From Bacillota bacterium (GTDB lineage: Bacteria > Bacillota > Clostridia > Lachnospirales > Lachnospiraceae), in NCBI GenBank assembly GCA_023402845.1, contig JAEYFP010000030.1:62001-126000 (forward strand): a DNA stretch of 64,000 nucleotides, written 5' to 3'. The notes beneath the pieces are model-generated. The model searched no databases. It had not been told where the DNA came from and saw only the letters and a list, made by a program, of their open reading frames with translations. The translations under genes were made by a program, and so were the position numbers. Positions within the stretch are counted from its first letter, which is position 1; every line of letters begins with the position of its first letter. Below are positions 1-7,595 of the stretch, piece after piece.

Positions 1-1
1 G

Positions 2-526
2 CTGCGTTTTTTAAAAAAAATTGTGGATACCGGCCTTTTTTTGCTGATTGTACTGACACTGACCTATATCACAGTCAATTATGTCGCTCAGCGGACGATC
101 GTGCATAATGTGTCGATGCAGAAAACTCTTTATGAAGGGGACAATTTAATAACGGACAAGCTGACCTATCGGTTCAGGGAGCCGGAACGATTTGAAATCA
201 TATGCTTTAGAAGTGAAGGCGAACGGCATGATTTGATCAAACGGATCATTGGGTTGCCGGGAGAAACGATTCAGATTTTGAATGGTGAAATAGTGATCAA
301 CGGTGAAGTGATTGCAGATCAGGGAGGGCTGAAACCGGCATCGTATGCAGGCCGGGCTGAAAATGAGATTACGCTTGGCAGCAACGAATATTTTGTGATG
401 GGGGATAACCGTGATGAGAGCATCGACAGCCGTTATGAGGAGGTTGGCAATATAAAGCGCAGCAGTATTGTAGGCAGAGCAATTTTTCGTATCTATCCGT
501 TTCCCAAGTTCGGGCTGATTGATTAG
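2..526 (+). CDS. lepB: Signal peptidase I, 5' end cut by window edge
   Basis: Type I signal peptidase, which removes signal peptides from exported proteins at the outer face of the membrane. The frame is open from the first bases of the window (codons from position 2), so the true start probably lies upstream; a GTG at 23 is the first possible start inside the window. An N-terminal hydrophobic anchor is followed by the box with the nucleophilic Ser (SMQKTL, Ser codon 113-115), the box with the general-base Lys (IKRIIGLPGE, Lys codon 239-241) and the box YFVMGDNRDESIDSR. The usual Pro of SMxPTL is Lys here, which is uncommon. rnhB follows 55 bases downstream. The family is certain; the exact paralogue (these genomes often carry several) is not. 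Confidence 0.93.
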   Translation: MRFLKKIVDTGLFLLIVLTLTYITVNYVAQRTIVHNVSMQKTLYEGDNLITDKLTYRFREPERFEIICFRSEGERHDLIKRIIGLPGETIQILNGEIVINGEVIADQGGLKPASYAGRAENEITLGSNEYFVMGDNRDESIDSRYEEVGNIKRSSIVGRAIFRIYPFPKFGLID

Positions 527-581
527 GAGACAAATGAGTTGTTCAGGCTGGCAATATACAAAAGAAAGAGGAAATTGTCCT

Positions 582-1343
582 ATGGAAAAGAAAATCGGAG
601 AGATCAGGGAAGAATATCAGGCGGCGACGGTTATGACGCTGCCTGCTTTTATAAAAGTATATGAACAGGATTCGCGTGCGGGAGTTCTTGCTCTTGTAAA
701 AAAGGCAAAGGACACTTTGCAAAGGATTGAGAAAGAGTATGCCAGAACGGAAGAAATGAAACTTTATGAAAAAAAATATGGGGATTATCAGGCGATCTGC
801 GGAATTGATGAGGTTGGCCGGGGACCGCTTGCAGGACCTGTCGTGGCAGGCGCCGTTATTCTTCCTAAGGATTGCGGGATTTTATATTTGAATGATTCCA
901 AGCAGTTATCGGAAAAAAAAAGGGAGGAGCTGTATGATACCATAATGAAGAACGCTGTTTCTGTTGGGCTTGGTTTTATCTCTCCTGAACGGATTGATGA
1001 AATTAATATTTTGCAGGCAACCTATGAAGCAATGCGGCAGGCTATTCAGAAACTGTCCATAAAACCCGATATATTATTAAACGATGCGGTTACCATTCCA
1101 CTTGTGGATATCAGACAAGTGCCGATAATCAAGGGAGATGCCAAGAGTATTTCGATCGCGGCGGCCAGTATCGTTGCAAAGGTGACGAGGGATCGGCTGA
1201 TGGCCGAGTATGACAGCCTGTATCCGGAATATGGTTTTGCCGGGAACAAAGGCTATGGTGCTCCGGCGCATATTGAGGCGCTGAAAAAATACGGTCCGTC
1301 CCCGCTCCACAGAAAAACGTTTATTACGCATTTTTGCGGCTGA
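582..1343 (+). CDS. rnhB: Ribonuclease HII
   Basis: Cuts the RNA strand of RNA-DNA hybrids and single ribonucleotides embedded in DNA. The 253-aa length and the roughly 80-residue N-terminal extension match Firmicute RNase HII. The active-site motif GIDEVGRGPLAGPVVAGA carries the Asp-Glu pair; further acidic residues lie in LLNDAVTI and KVTRDRLMAEY, and the family motif GNKGYGAPAHIEAL is near the C-terminus. I chose ATG 582, which has a GAGG about 10 bases upstream; an ATG at 534 and an earlier start at 519 lack well-spaced ribosome binding sites. In Bacillus the order rnhB-ylqG-ylqH is conserved, and the same order follows here. Confidence 0.96.
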   Translation: MEKKIGEIREEYQAATVMTLPAFIKVYEQDSRAGVLALVKKAKDTLQRIEKEYARTEEMKLYEKKYGDYQAICGIDEVGRGPLAGPVVAGAVILPKDCGILYLNDSKQLSEKKREELYDTIMKNAVSVGLGFISPERIDEINILQATYEAMRQAIQKLSIKPDILLNDAVTIPLVDIRQVPIIKGDAKSISIAAASIVAKVTRDRLMAEYDSLYPEYGFAGNKGYGAPAHIEALKKYGPSPLHRKTFITHFCG

Positions 1344-1362
1344 CAAACGGAGGGACGCGGCA

Positions 1363-3099
1363 ATGGCAATTCATTTTTCGGGATTTCATGAATTTCAAAG
1401 TCAAAATCAAACAGGAACAATATCTCCTGCGCAGAATGTACAAGACGGTACGTTGGGAGCCGCTGCAGGGTCGACACAAAGCAGTCAGTTTACAGCGGGA
1501 CAGATCTTTTCCGGTGAGGTGATAAGTTTCGATGGAAAAGAGATTCAATTGCTTCTGGACAACAATCAGACACTGAATGCAAAGCTTGACAGCGGACTGA
1601 GTGTGTCAATCGGACAGATCTTATCATTTGAAGTGAAATCGGCCTCGAGCAGCCAGACATCTCTTCGGCCGCTTTTTGCAAATCTGACACAAAATCCTGC
1701 GATCTTAAATGCGTTGAAGGGGGCCGGAATGCCGGTGACCGATACGAATATTTCTATGGTTTCCGTGATGATGGAGGAGGGAATGCCAGTCAATAAGCAG
1801 GCACTCTGGAGCATGGCGAAAGCGGTGAATGAAAATCCGTTTGCAAGTCCTGAGACGCTTGTGCAGCTTACAAAGCTTGGTCTGCAGATCGATGAGCTGT
1901 CGATCCGACAGCTTGAAAATTATAAGGGCTTTGAGCACCAAGTGATCAAGGATGCGGTCAATCTGGCAGAGGGATTGGCAAAGCTTCCCGTAGAGAGCCT
2001 GCAAAACGGAAACCCATCACGGGGACTGCAGCTTGCCGAAATGGTTTTGCAGATGATTGGCACCGGAGAAGACGGAACGGTTGGGAGTAAGCTTGCCGAG
2101 ACTTTATTACTAAGAGGAACAGAAGTGACAGCGGTGCTAGATGAACAGTCGCAGGAAGAAGTACTCAGGCAAGGAGAAGATGGCGTACATGCAGAGACGC
2201 CTTTATCTGCGTCAGGGAATGCTTTGCCGTCCGGTGATCCTGCCGTTTTGGTTAAAGGGCCGTTTTTAAGTGAGCAGCAAAGCTTTTTTGCGGGACAGCT
2301 TGCACAGCTGGGGTTGAGTGATGCCGAACTGAGCCTTCTTTTCTCCCAAGAGACGGATACAAAAGAACTGCTTTCTTTTATAAAAGCTTTGCTGGCGGTG
2401 CAGAACGGGAATGCAGCCGGCCAGGTGCAAGATGCGCATCAGAAGATTATTCAGACACTGATCGGAAGCGGAGAATTTGAAACGGCGGTGAAGGAGGAAC
2501 TGCTCAAGCAGTTTTTGCTGAAGCCGGAGGAGATTGCCAAGGAAGGAAAAATTGAAGAGCTGTATAAACGAATTATGGAGCAGTCCGCAAAGGCAATCGA
2601 GCTGCTGCAAAATGCAGGCAAGGATGGCGGAACAGTTATAAAAAGTGCACAGAATTTGGGCGATAATGTGAATTTTATGAATCAGCTCAATCATATGATG
2701 GCTTATGTACAGCTTCCGCTTCGCATGAATCGGGAGAATGCGCACGGGGAGCTTTATGTCTATACAAATAAAAAAAATCTTGCGGGAAAAGACGGAAATG
2801 TGAGTGCGCTGCTGCATCTGGAAATGGAACATCTCGGTACGATGGACGTCTATGTGGCGATGCAGAACAGCAAGGTCAGCACCCATTTTTATATGGAAAA
2901 TGAAGAAACACTGGATTTTCTTGAGCAGAACATCCACCTGCTTGACGAGCGCCTGACAAAAAAAGGATATCAGATGAATACAACTGTTACGGTAAAGGCA
3001 GAGCGGGAACAGGGAAGTATCGTAAAAGAGTTCTTGAAAAATGAGGGTGTGACGGCTGCGCCTGCAGTATCGAAGCTGTCGTTTGATGTGCGGGCATAG
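1363..3099 (+). CDS. FliK-like (flagellar hook-length control C-domain) protein, YlqG type
   Basis: A 578-aa protein. Residues about 1-50 are Gln/Ser/Thr-rich, and 50-110 form a compact beta-rich segment. The middle is helical and acidic. The last 130 residues resemble the C-terminal domain of flagellar hook-length control protein FliK: it carries VQLPLRMNRENAHGELYVYT, a later HLEMEHLGTMDVYVAM strand pair and an ERLTKKGYQM helix. No flagellar genes are nearby. The gene lies between rnhB and a FlhB C-terminal-like gene, which is the Bacillus rnhB-ylqG-ylqH arrangement. The start ATG has CGGAGGGA upstream at 1348-1354. The molecular role is unknown; by analogy the pair could act in a secretion or envelope process unrelated to swimming. 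Confidence 0.75.
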   Translation: MAIHFSGFHEFQSQNQTGTISPAQNVQDGTLGAAAGSTQSSQFTAGQIFSGEVISFDGKEIQLLLDNNQTLNAKLDSGLSVSIGQILSFEVKSASSSQTSLRPLFANLTQNPAILNALKGAGMPVTDTNISMVSVMMEEGMPVNKQALWSMAKAVNENPFASPETLVQLTKLGLQIDELSIRQLENYKGFEHQVIKDAVNLAEGLAKLPVESLQNGNPSRGLQLAEMVLQMIGTGEDGTVGSKLAETLLLRGTEVTAVLDEQSQEEVLRQGEDGVHAETPLSASGNALPSGDPAVLVKGPFLSEQQSFFAGQLAQLGLSDAELSLLFSQETDTKELLSFIKALLAVQNGNAAGQVQDAHQKIIQTLIGSGEFETAVKEELLKQFLLKPEEIAKEGKIEELYKRIMEQSAKAIELLQNAGKDGGTVIKSAQNLGDNVNFMNQLNHMMAYVQLPLRMNRENAHGELYVYTNKKNLAGKDGNVSALLHLEMEHLGTMDVYVAMQNSKVSTHFYMENEETLDFLEQNIHLLDERLTKKGYQMNTTVTVKAEREQGSIVKEFLKNEGVTAAPAVSKLSFDVRA

Positions 3100-3121
3100 C
3101 CGTGAAACAGAAGGGATTACT

Positions 3122-3415
3122 ATGGCAGAGGAAAAAGAAAAGCAACCGAAATTAAAGCAGGCGATTGCACTCGAATACGATCCGGCGGATGCGGCACCGC
3201 GTGTTGTGGCAACCGGACGGGGCAGGATTGCAGAGAAAATTATTGAAAAGGCTGAAGAAGCATCCGTGCCGGTACACCGGGACGATAAGCTTGCCGATAC
3301 GCTTTCGAGACTGGATATCGGAGAATTTATTCCGCCTCAGCTATATGAGGTTGTGGCGGAAATACTTGTATTTGTTGATGAAATGGAGAAAATCAGAGGC
3401 AAGCTCAAAAAATAG
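3122..3415 (+). CDS. Stand-alone FlhB C-terminal-domain-like protein (YlqH/EscU-YscU-HrcU family)
   Basis: A 97-aa soluble protein matching the cytoplasmic C-terminal domain of the type III export gate protein FlhB but without its membrane part. Recognisable pieces are AIALEYDPADAAPRVVATG, GRIAEKIIEKAEEASVPVH, then DDKLADTLSRLDIGEFIPP and LYEVVAEILVFV, the core fold of this domain. The NPTH autocleavage loop of true FlhB is absent, the corresponding stretch reading YDPADAAP. ATG 3122 has AGAAGGG about 7 bases upstream and gives an N-terminus consistent with YlqH. It follows the FliK-like gene directly, so the two halves of a FliK-FlhB substrate-switch interaction are kept as a pair. The function is unknown. 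Confidence 0.82.
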   Translation: MAEEKEKQPKLKQAIALEYDPADAAPRVVATGRGRIAEKIIEKAEEASVPVHRDDKLADTLSRLDIGEFIPPQLYEVVAEILVFVDEMEKIRGKLKK

Positions 3416-3431
3416 AGAGAAAAAAGATCAT

Positions 3432-3791
3432 ATGAACAAACGTCATGTTGGAACAAGTTATGAGTTGCTGGCGGCGGAATATTTAAAGCAACAGGGACTT
3501 CAAATTATTGATAAAAATTTTCGCTGCAGGCAGGGCGAGATCGATTTGATTGCCTATGACGGCACTTACTATATTTTCACGGAGGTAAAATACAGAAAAA
3601 CGGCTGAAAAAGGAGACCCTGCGGAGGCGGTCGGCTATCGAAAGCAGATCAGGATTTGCAGAGCGGCGGATTTTTACCGTGTCAGCCGTCATGTTCCGGC
3701 AAATACCCCCGTGCGTTTTGATGTTGTTGCGATATTGGACAGTCAGGTGACCTGGTATAAAAATGCCTTTTATTATGTCGGGAGTCTCTAA
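3432..3791 (+). CDS. yraN: YraN family (UPF0102) endonuclease-like protein
   Basis: A 119-aa protein of the YraN family, which has a restriction-endonuclease-like fold. Diagnostic pieces are the N-terminal GTSYELLAAEYLKQQGLQII, then NFRCRQGEIDLIAYDG, then TEVKYRKTAEKGDPAEAV. The Glu, Asp and ExK residues form the presumed metal site. ATG 3432 was chosen over an in-frame upstream start because family members begin with the GxxxExxA helix; the ribosome binding site (GAGAGAAAA) is modest. The gene starts 16 bases after the FlhB-like gene, so they are probably cotranscribed. Family members are found near rnhB in many Firmicutes. The biological role is poorly defined. Confidence 0.93.
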   Translation: MNKRHVGTSYELLAAEYLKQQGLQIIDKNFRCRQGEIDLIAYDGTYYIFTEVKYRKTAEKGDPAEAVGYRKQIRICRAADFYRVSRHVPANTPVRFDVVAILDSQVTWYKNAFYYVGSL

Positions 3792-3806
3792 ATAAAAAGG
3801 GGAAGT

Positions 3807-4667
3807 ATGGATAATTTTAAGTTCATCAGGAAAAACCGGAAAGAGTCCGGCGAAGTGCTCTGTATAAGAGAAAAGAATGGTATTCCTTATCTGGCTTATC
3901 CGCTTTTGGAAATCTGCAGCGGATATGTGCATGGATTTTCCACGCGCCTTGGCGGAGCGAGTAAGGGGATTTATAAAAGCATGAATTTGAGCTTTACGAG
4001 AGGTGATGAGAAGGAGACTGTACTGGAAAATTTTACACGGATCGCGTCTGCGATAGGCTTTTCTGTCGAAAATATTGTTTGTTCCGATCAGACGCATACG
4101 ACAAATGTCCGGATTGTGACGGAATGTGACCGGGGAAACGGCATCACAAAGGAAAAGAGATTTTATGATACAGATGGGCTTGTGACCAATGTTCCGGGGG
4201 TTATTCTGGCGACGTTTTATGCGGATTGTGTGCCGTTGTTTTTTATTGATCCGATTCACCGGGCTGTCGGCTTGTCCCATTCGGGGTGGCGCGGTACGGC
4301 AGGGCGAATTGGAGAAAAAACATTACAGGTGATGGCGGAAGCATTTGGTACAAGGCCGGAAGATGTGGTTGCCGCAATCGGTCCGTCCATTTGTGCGGAT
4401 TGCTATGAGGTCAGTCAGGATGTGGCCGATGTGTTTACAAGGGCGTTTGAGCAAGCGGCCGGACAGATTCTTCATTCAAAGGAAAATGGTAAATATCAGC
4501 TTGATTTATGGAAGGCAAATGAACTTATTTTGCTTCATGCGGGTATTGCGCCCGCACATCTGGCGGTTACGGATATTTGCACCTGCTGCAATCCCGAGTT
4601 GTTGTTTTCCCATAGGGCCAGCCAGGGAAAACGCGGAAACCTCGGTGCATTCTTAGGTATTTCTTAG
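3807..4667 (+). CDS. pgeF: Peptidoglycan editing factor / multicopper-like purine nucleoside phosphorylase (YfiH/PgeF)
   Basis: A 286-aa member of the YfiH/LACC1 (laccase-domain) family. Members act as purine nucleoside phosphorylases or adenosine deaminases, and the E. coli protein corrects peptidoglycan side-chain errors. Conserved pieces are HGFSTRLGGASKGIY, SDQTHTTNV, the metal-ligand stretches DTDGLVTNVPG and ATFYADCVPLFFID, SHSGWRGTAGRI and GPSICADCYEVS; the His, Cys and His zinc ligands are all present. The ribosome binding site AAAAGGGGAA lies 5 bases before the ATG. It ends the run of plus-strand genes from the left edge and is convergent with the PRPP synthetase gene, only 6 bases away. 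Confidence 0.93.
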   Translation: MDNFKFIRKNRKESGEVLCIREKNGIPYLAYPLLEICSGYVHGFSTRLGGASKGIYKSMNLSFTRGDEKETVLENFTRIASAIGFSVENIVCSDQTHTTNVRIVTECDRGNGITKEKRFYDTDGLVTNVPGVILATFYADCVPLFFIDPIHRAVGLSHSGWRGTAGRIGEKTLQVMAEAFGTRPEDVVAAIGPSICADCYEVSQDVADVFTRAFEQAAGQILHSKENGKYQLDLWKANELILLHAGIAPAHLAVTDICTCCNPELLFSHRASQGKRGNLGAFLGIS

Positions 4668-4673
4668 AAAGGT

Positions 4674-5861
4674 TTAATACTCCCCTTCCTCCCGTGAGTT
4701 GTATTGTTCCAGTATCCGCCGGATCTTTTCGGTTGGTGTATGTACCTGTGAAAGTGCAACGTCATGATTTAGAAAGTCGATGATAGAGGCCAAAAATTTG
4801 CTCATGTTTGCTTCAATATAGTATGCACGTTTTTCCAGTTCTTTTGTGTGGTAGGTCAGATTTGTTGTAATAATCCTGTCAAAGTAACACTTTTCGTAAG
4901 CCCTGTCAAAAGCGTCCAGCCCATCTGTAAATAACCCAAAGGTGCAGCAGATCAGGACACGCTTGGCGTTCATCGTCTTGAGCTGCTTTGCAGTGTCGAT
5001 CATGCTTCCGCCGGAGGAAATCATGTCGTCAATTATAATGACATCCTTCCCGTCGATTTCATCGCCGAGAAATTCATGGGCAACAATTGGATTTTTACCG
5101 TTTACAACCTTAGAATAGTCGCGGCGCTTATAGAACATGCCCGTGTCGACACCAAGTACCCCTGCAAAATAAACGGCTCTCGGAAGAGCACCTTCATCAG
5201 GGGCAATAACGACAAGGTGTTCCTTATCGATGATCAGATCTTTTTCATAATGAATAAGGGAACGGATAAACTGATAAGGCGGTGTAAAATTATCAAAGCC
5301 GCAGAGCGGCGTGGCATTTTGTACTTTGGGGTCATGCGCGTCAAACGTAACAATATTGTGGACGCCCATGTTTTGAAGCTCCTTTAAGGCAAGTGCGCAA
5401 TCGAGTGATTCGCGGCCGTAGCGTTTATGCTGCCGGCTTTCATACAGAAATGGCATAACAACGGTAACACGGTGTGCTTTTCCTGCAATTGCCGCGATAA
5501 TGCGCTTAATATCTTGAAAAATATCATCGGGGGACATGTGGTTTTCATAACCGTTAACAGTATAAGTCAGGCTGTGGTTGCATACGTCGGCGAGAATGAA
5601 AATATCTTTGCCGCGGATGGATTCATGAAGAACGGCTTTTCCTTCGCCGGAACCGAAGCGGGGACAGGAGAGTCCCATCAGATAATTATCCCTTTCATAA
5701 CCGTGAAAAGCCGGGGAATCTCGGTGAGGTTTATTAATTTCCTTTCGAAACGTAACGAGATAATCATTCACCTGCTGTGCAAGATCCGTGCAGCTCTCAT
5801 GGGCGATGATTTTTAAGGGGGCCACCTGCATGGCATCTTCTAATTGATCGATATTCGGCAT
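4674..5861 (-). CDS. prs: Ribose-phosphate pyrophosphokinase, long atypical form
   Basis: Makes PRPP from ribose 5-phosphate and ATP for nucleotide, His and Trp synthesis. The PRPP-binding motif DVIIIDDMISSGGSMIDTA (near residue 270) is clear, as is the dimer-interface and ATP region with PFLYESRQHKRYGRESLD. At 395 aa it is about 80 residues longer than the classic enzyme. The extra length is mostly N-terminal, with a cysteine at ESCTDLAQQV. The canonical divalent-metal loop is altered to TFDAHDPKVQNATP. This long form is probably typical of Lachnospiraceae. The start ATG has AGGAG at 5872-5876 on the minus strand, and a good promoter lies further upstream. Confidence 0.88.
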   Translation of the reverse strand: MPNIDQLEDAMQVAPLKIIAHESCTDLAQQVNDYLVTFRKEINKPHRDSPAFHGYERDNYLMGLSCPRFGSGEGKAVLHESIRGKDIFILADVCNHSLTYTVNGYENHMSPDDIFQDIKRIIAAIAGKAHRVTVVMPFLYESRQHKRYGRESLDCALALKELQNMGVHNIVTFDAHDPKVQNATPLCGFDNFTPPYQFIRSLIHYEKDLIIDKEHLVVIAPDEGALPRAVYFAGVLGVDTGMFYKRRDYSKVVNGKNPIVAHEFLGDEIDGKDVIIIDDMISSGGSMIDTAKQLKTMNAKRVLICCTFGLFTDGLDAFDRAYEKCYFDRIITTNLTYHTKELEKRAYYIEANMSKFLASIIDFLNHDVALSQVHTPTEKIRRILEQYNSREEGEY

Positions 5862-5905
5862 AGGTATTTTTCTCCTGACATTAAATTTAAAACTTGTCCA
5901 CTACA

Positions 5906-5934
5906 TTTATAACATTCCTGCTGAGGTACGTCAA
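5906..5934 (-). promoter_or_regulatory. SigA-type promoter for prs
   Basis: Read on the minus strand, TTGACG (5929-5934), a 17-base spacer and TATAAA (5906-5911). It lies about 45 bases before the prs start with no competing gene between. Confidence 0.7.
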
Positions 5935-5950
5935 GGGTACAGATACCAAA

Positions 5951-5965
5951 TTACAGTAACTGTGA
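5951..5965. promoter_or_regulatory. Inverted repeat, candidate operator between prs and hydrogenase
   Basis: TTACAGT-A-ACTGTGA, a 15-base odd-centred palindrome with a single mismatch. It sits between the minus-strand prs promoter and the plus-strand hydrogenase gene, next to a possible weak hydrogenase promoter (GTGACC 5962-5967, 18 bases, TATGAT 5986-5991). I do not recognise the binding protein; it does not match the usual Rex half-site. Confidence 0.35.
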
Positions 5966-6092
5966 CCTTGATTTTCAGACAAATATATGATACAAAGGTA
6001 AGGAGCAATTTTTCAACTTATTTGATGAAAAGTGTCATGTGAGAAGAAAGCTGAGATAAATAATATCAGAAGAAACAGGTACGGAGGTTGCT

Positions 6093-7577
6093 ATGAATAA
6101 TATGCGGGGTCTGGATACGCAGGTCAGAAAATATAGAAGGCAGATTTTTAAAGAAATAGCTTATCTTGCTTATCATTCCAAAAACATTGTGGATGATATC
6201 GAGGCACTGCCTTATAAAATTGTGCGGGCGGATGAACCGGAGTTTTGGGAAAATATTTATCGGGAGCGTTCGGTGGCACAGGAGCACTGCCGTTTGGCGA
6301 TGGGAATGTCATTGAGGCCGGAGGATCAGCCCGTTCATGTTTCACAGGGTGTGGAAGAAAGCAATATCGCAGAAAAGTATTACGAGCCGCCTCTTATGCA
6401 GGTTATCCCGTCTGCATGCAATGCCTGCCCCGAAAACAGGTATATTGTCAGTAATCAGTGTATGGGGTGCGTGGCAAGACCCTGTAAGGAGGTTTGTCCG
6501 GTTGGTGCTATTTATTTTGCAGAAGGCAAGTCCAATATTGATTATGATAAATGTGTCCGCTGCGGGAAATGTAAAGCGGTCTGTCCTTATGATGCAATCA
6601 CCCATAAAGTAAGGCCATGCAAGGATGCCTGCGGTGTTGATGCAATCGGGAGTGATGATTACGGAAGAGCTAAAATCAACCCGGACAAGTGCGTATCGTG
6701 CGGCATGTGTATGGTGAGTTGTCCGTTTGGTGCGATTGCGGATAAATCACAGATTTTTCAGCTCATTCGCGCAATGCAGGCAGGAGAGGAAATCATTGCT
6801 GAAATTGCGCCGGCATTTGTCGGACAGTTTGGTGCAAGGGTCGGGCCTGAGAAGATAAAAAGTGCGTTAAAGGAGCTTGGCTTTTCCGAGGTATACGAGG
6901 TTGCAATCGGTGCCGATGCAGGAGCAATGGCAGAAGCAAAACACTATGTCGAGGAGGTGGCTACGGGAAAGCAGCCGTTTTTATTGACCTCCTGCTGTCC
7001 GTCCTGGTCCATGATGGCAAAAACATTATTTCCGGAGACGATTGAGAGTATTTCCAATGAGCTTACACCAATGGTAGCGACCGCCCGGTATATCAAAGAA
7101 TGTCATCCGAAGGCGCATGTTGTATTTATCGGTCCCTGCGCCGCAAAGAAGCTGGAGGCGAGCCGGCGGTCCGTCAGGTCAGATGTGGATTTTGTTATTA
7201 CATTTGAAGAACTGATGGGGATGTTTGATGCAAAAGCGATTGATCTGGCGGCACTGGAGGCAGATGCGGTCGAGGATGCAACCGGCGCGGGACGTGGCTA
7301 CGGCATTGCCGGCGGTGTTGCTTCCGCAATTGAAGCATGCATCAACGCGTATTATCCGGGTACGCAGGTCAACGTGGAACATGCGGAGGGACTTGCTGAT
7401 TGTAAGAAAATGCTAATGCTGGCTAAAGCGGGAAAAAAGAACGGCTGTTTGATTGAGGGAATGGGATGTCCGGGCGGCTGCGTGGCCGGAGCCGGAACAA
7501 ATATTCCGATCAGCAGAGCGACGAAAGAAGTCATCGACTTTAAGAAGCAGGCCAGGGAAGCAATACCAAAGGAATAA
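6093..7577 (+). CDS. Monomeric [FeFe]-hydrogenase (group B type) with ferredoxin-like clusters
   Basis: A 494-aa hydrogenase that disposes of reduced ferredoxin as H2 or takes up H2. An N-terminal helical segment (about 1-105) precedes three Cys-rich cluster motifs: CMGCVARPCKEVCP, CVRCGKCKAVCP and CVSCGMCMVSCP (about residues 120-215). The H-cluster domain carries all four cysteine ligands: TSCCPSW (C301/C302), GPCAAKKLEA (C349) and MGCPGGCVAGAG (C459, C463). The GPCAAKK form of the second motif and the position of the ferredoxin clusters point to group B rather than the classic group A enzyme. The ribosome binding site ACGGAGG is at 6081-6087. It is a single gene with no NADH-binding partner next to it, so ferredoxin is the likely electron donor. 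Activity of group B enzymes is less well characterised. Confidence 0.92.
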   Translation: MNNMRGLDTQVRKYRRQIFKEIAYLAYHSKNIVDDIEALPYKIVRADEPEFWENIYRERSVAQEHCRLAMGMSLRPEDQPVHVSQGVEESNIAEKYYEPPLMQVIPSACNACPENRYIVSNQCMGCVARPCKEVCPVGAIYFAEGKSNIDYDKCVRCGKCKAVCPYDAITHKVRPCKDACGVDAIGSDDYGRAKINPDKCVSCGMCMVSCPFGAIADKSQIFQLIRAMQAGEEIIAEIAPAFVGQFGARVGPEKIKSALKELGFSEVYEVAIGADAGAMAEAKHYVEEVATGKQPFLLTSCCPSWSMMAKTLFPETIESISNELTPMVATARYIKECHPKAHVVFIGPCAAKKLEASRRSVRSDVDFVITFEELMGMFDAKAIDLAALEADAVEDATGAGRGYGIAGGVASAIEACINAYYPGTQVNVEHAEGLADCKKMLMLAKAGKKNGCLIEGMGCPGGCVAGAGTNIPISRATKEVIDFKKQAREAIPKE

Positions 7578-7595
7578 TGGAAGAGGGAAAATGAT

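Noticed and set aside
2266..2937. Open frame of 223 codons antisense to the FliK-like gene
   Set aside because: Repetitive Leu/Ile/His/Cys composition without a domain or ribosome binding site; explained by codon bias of the sense gene.
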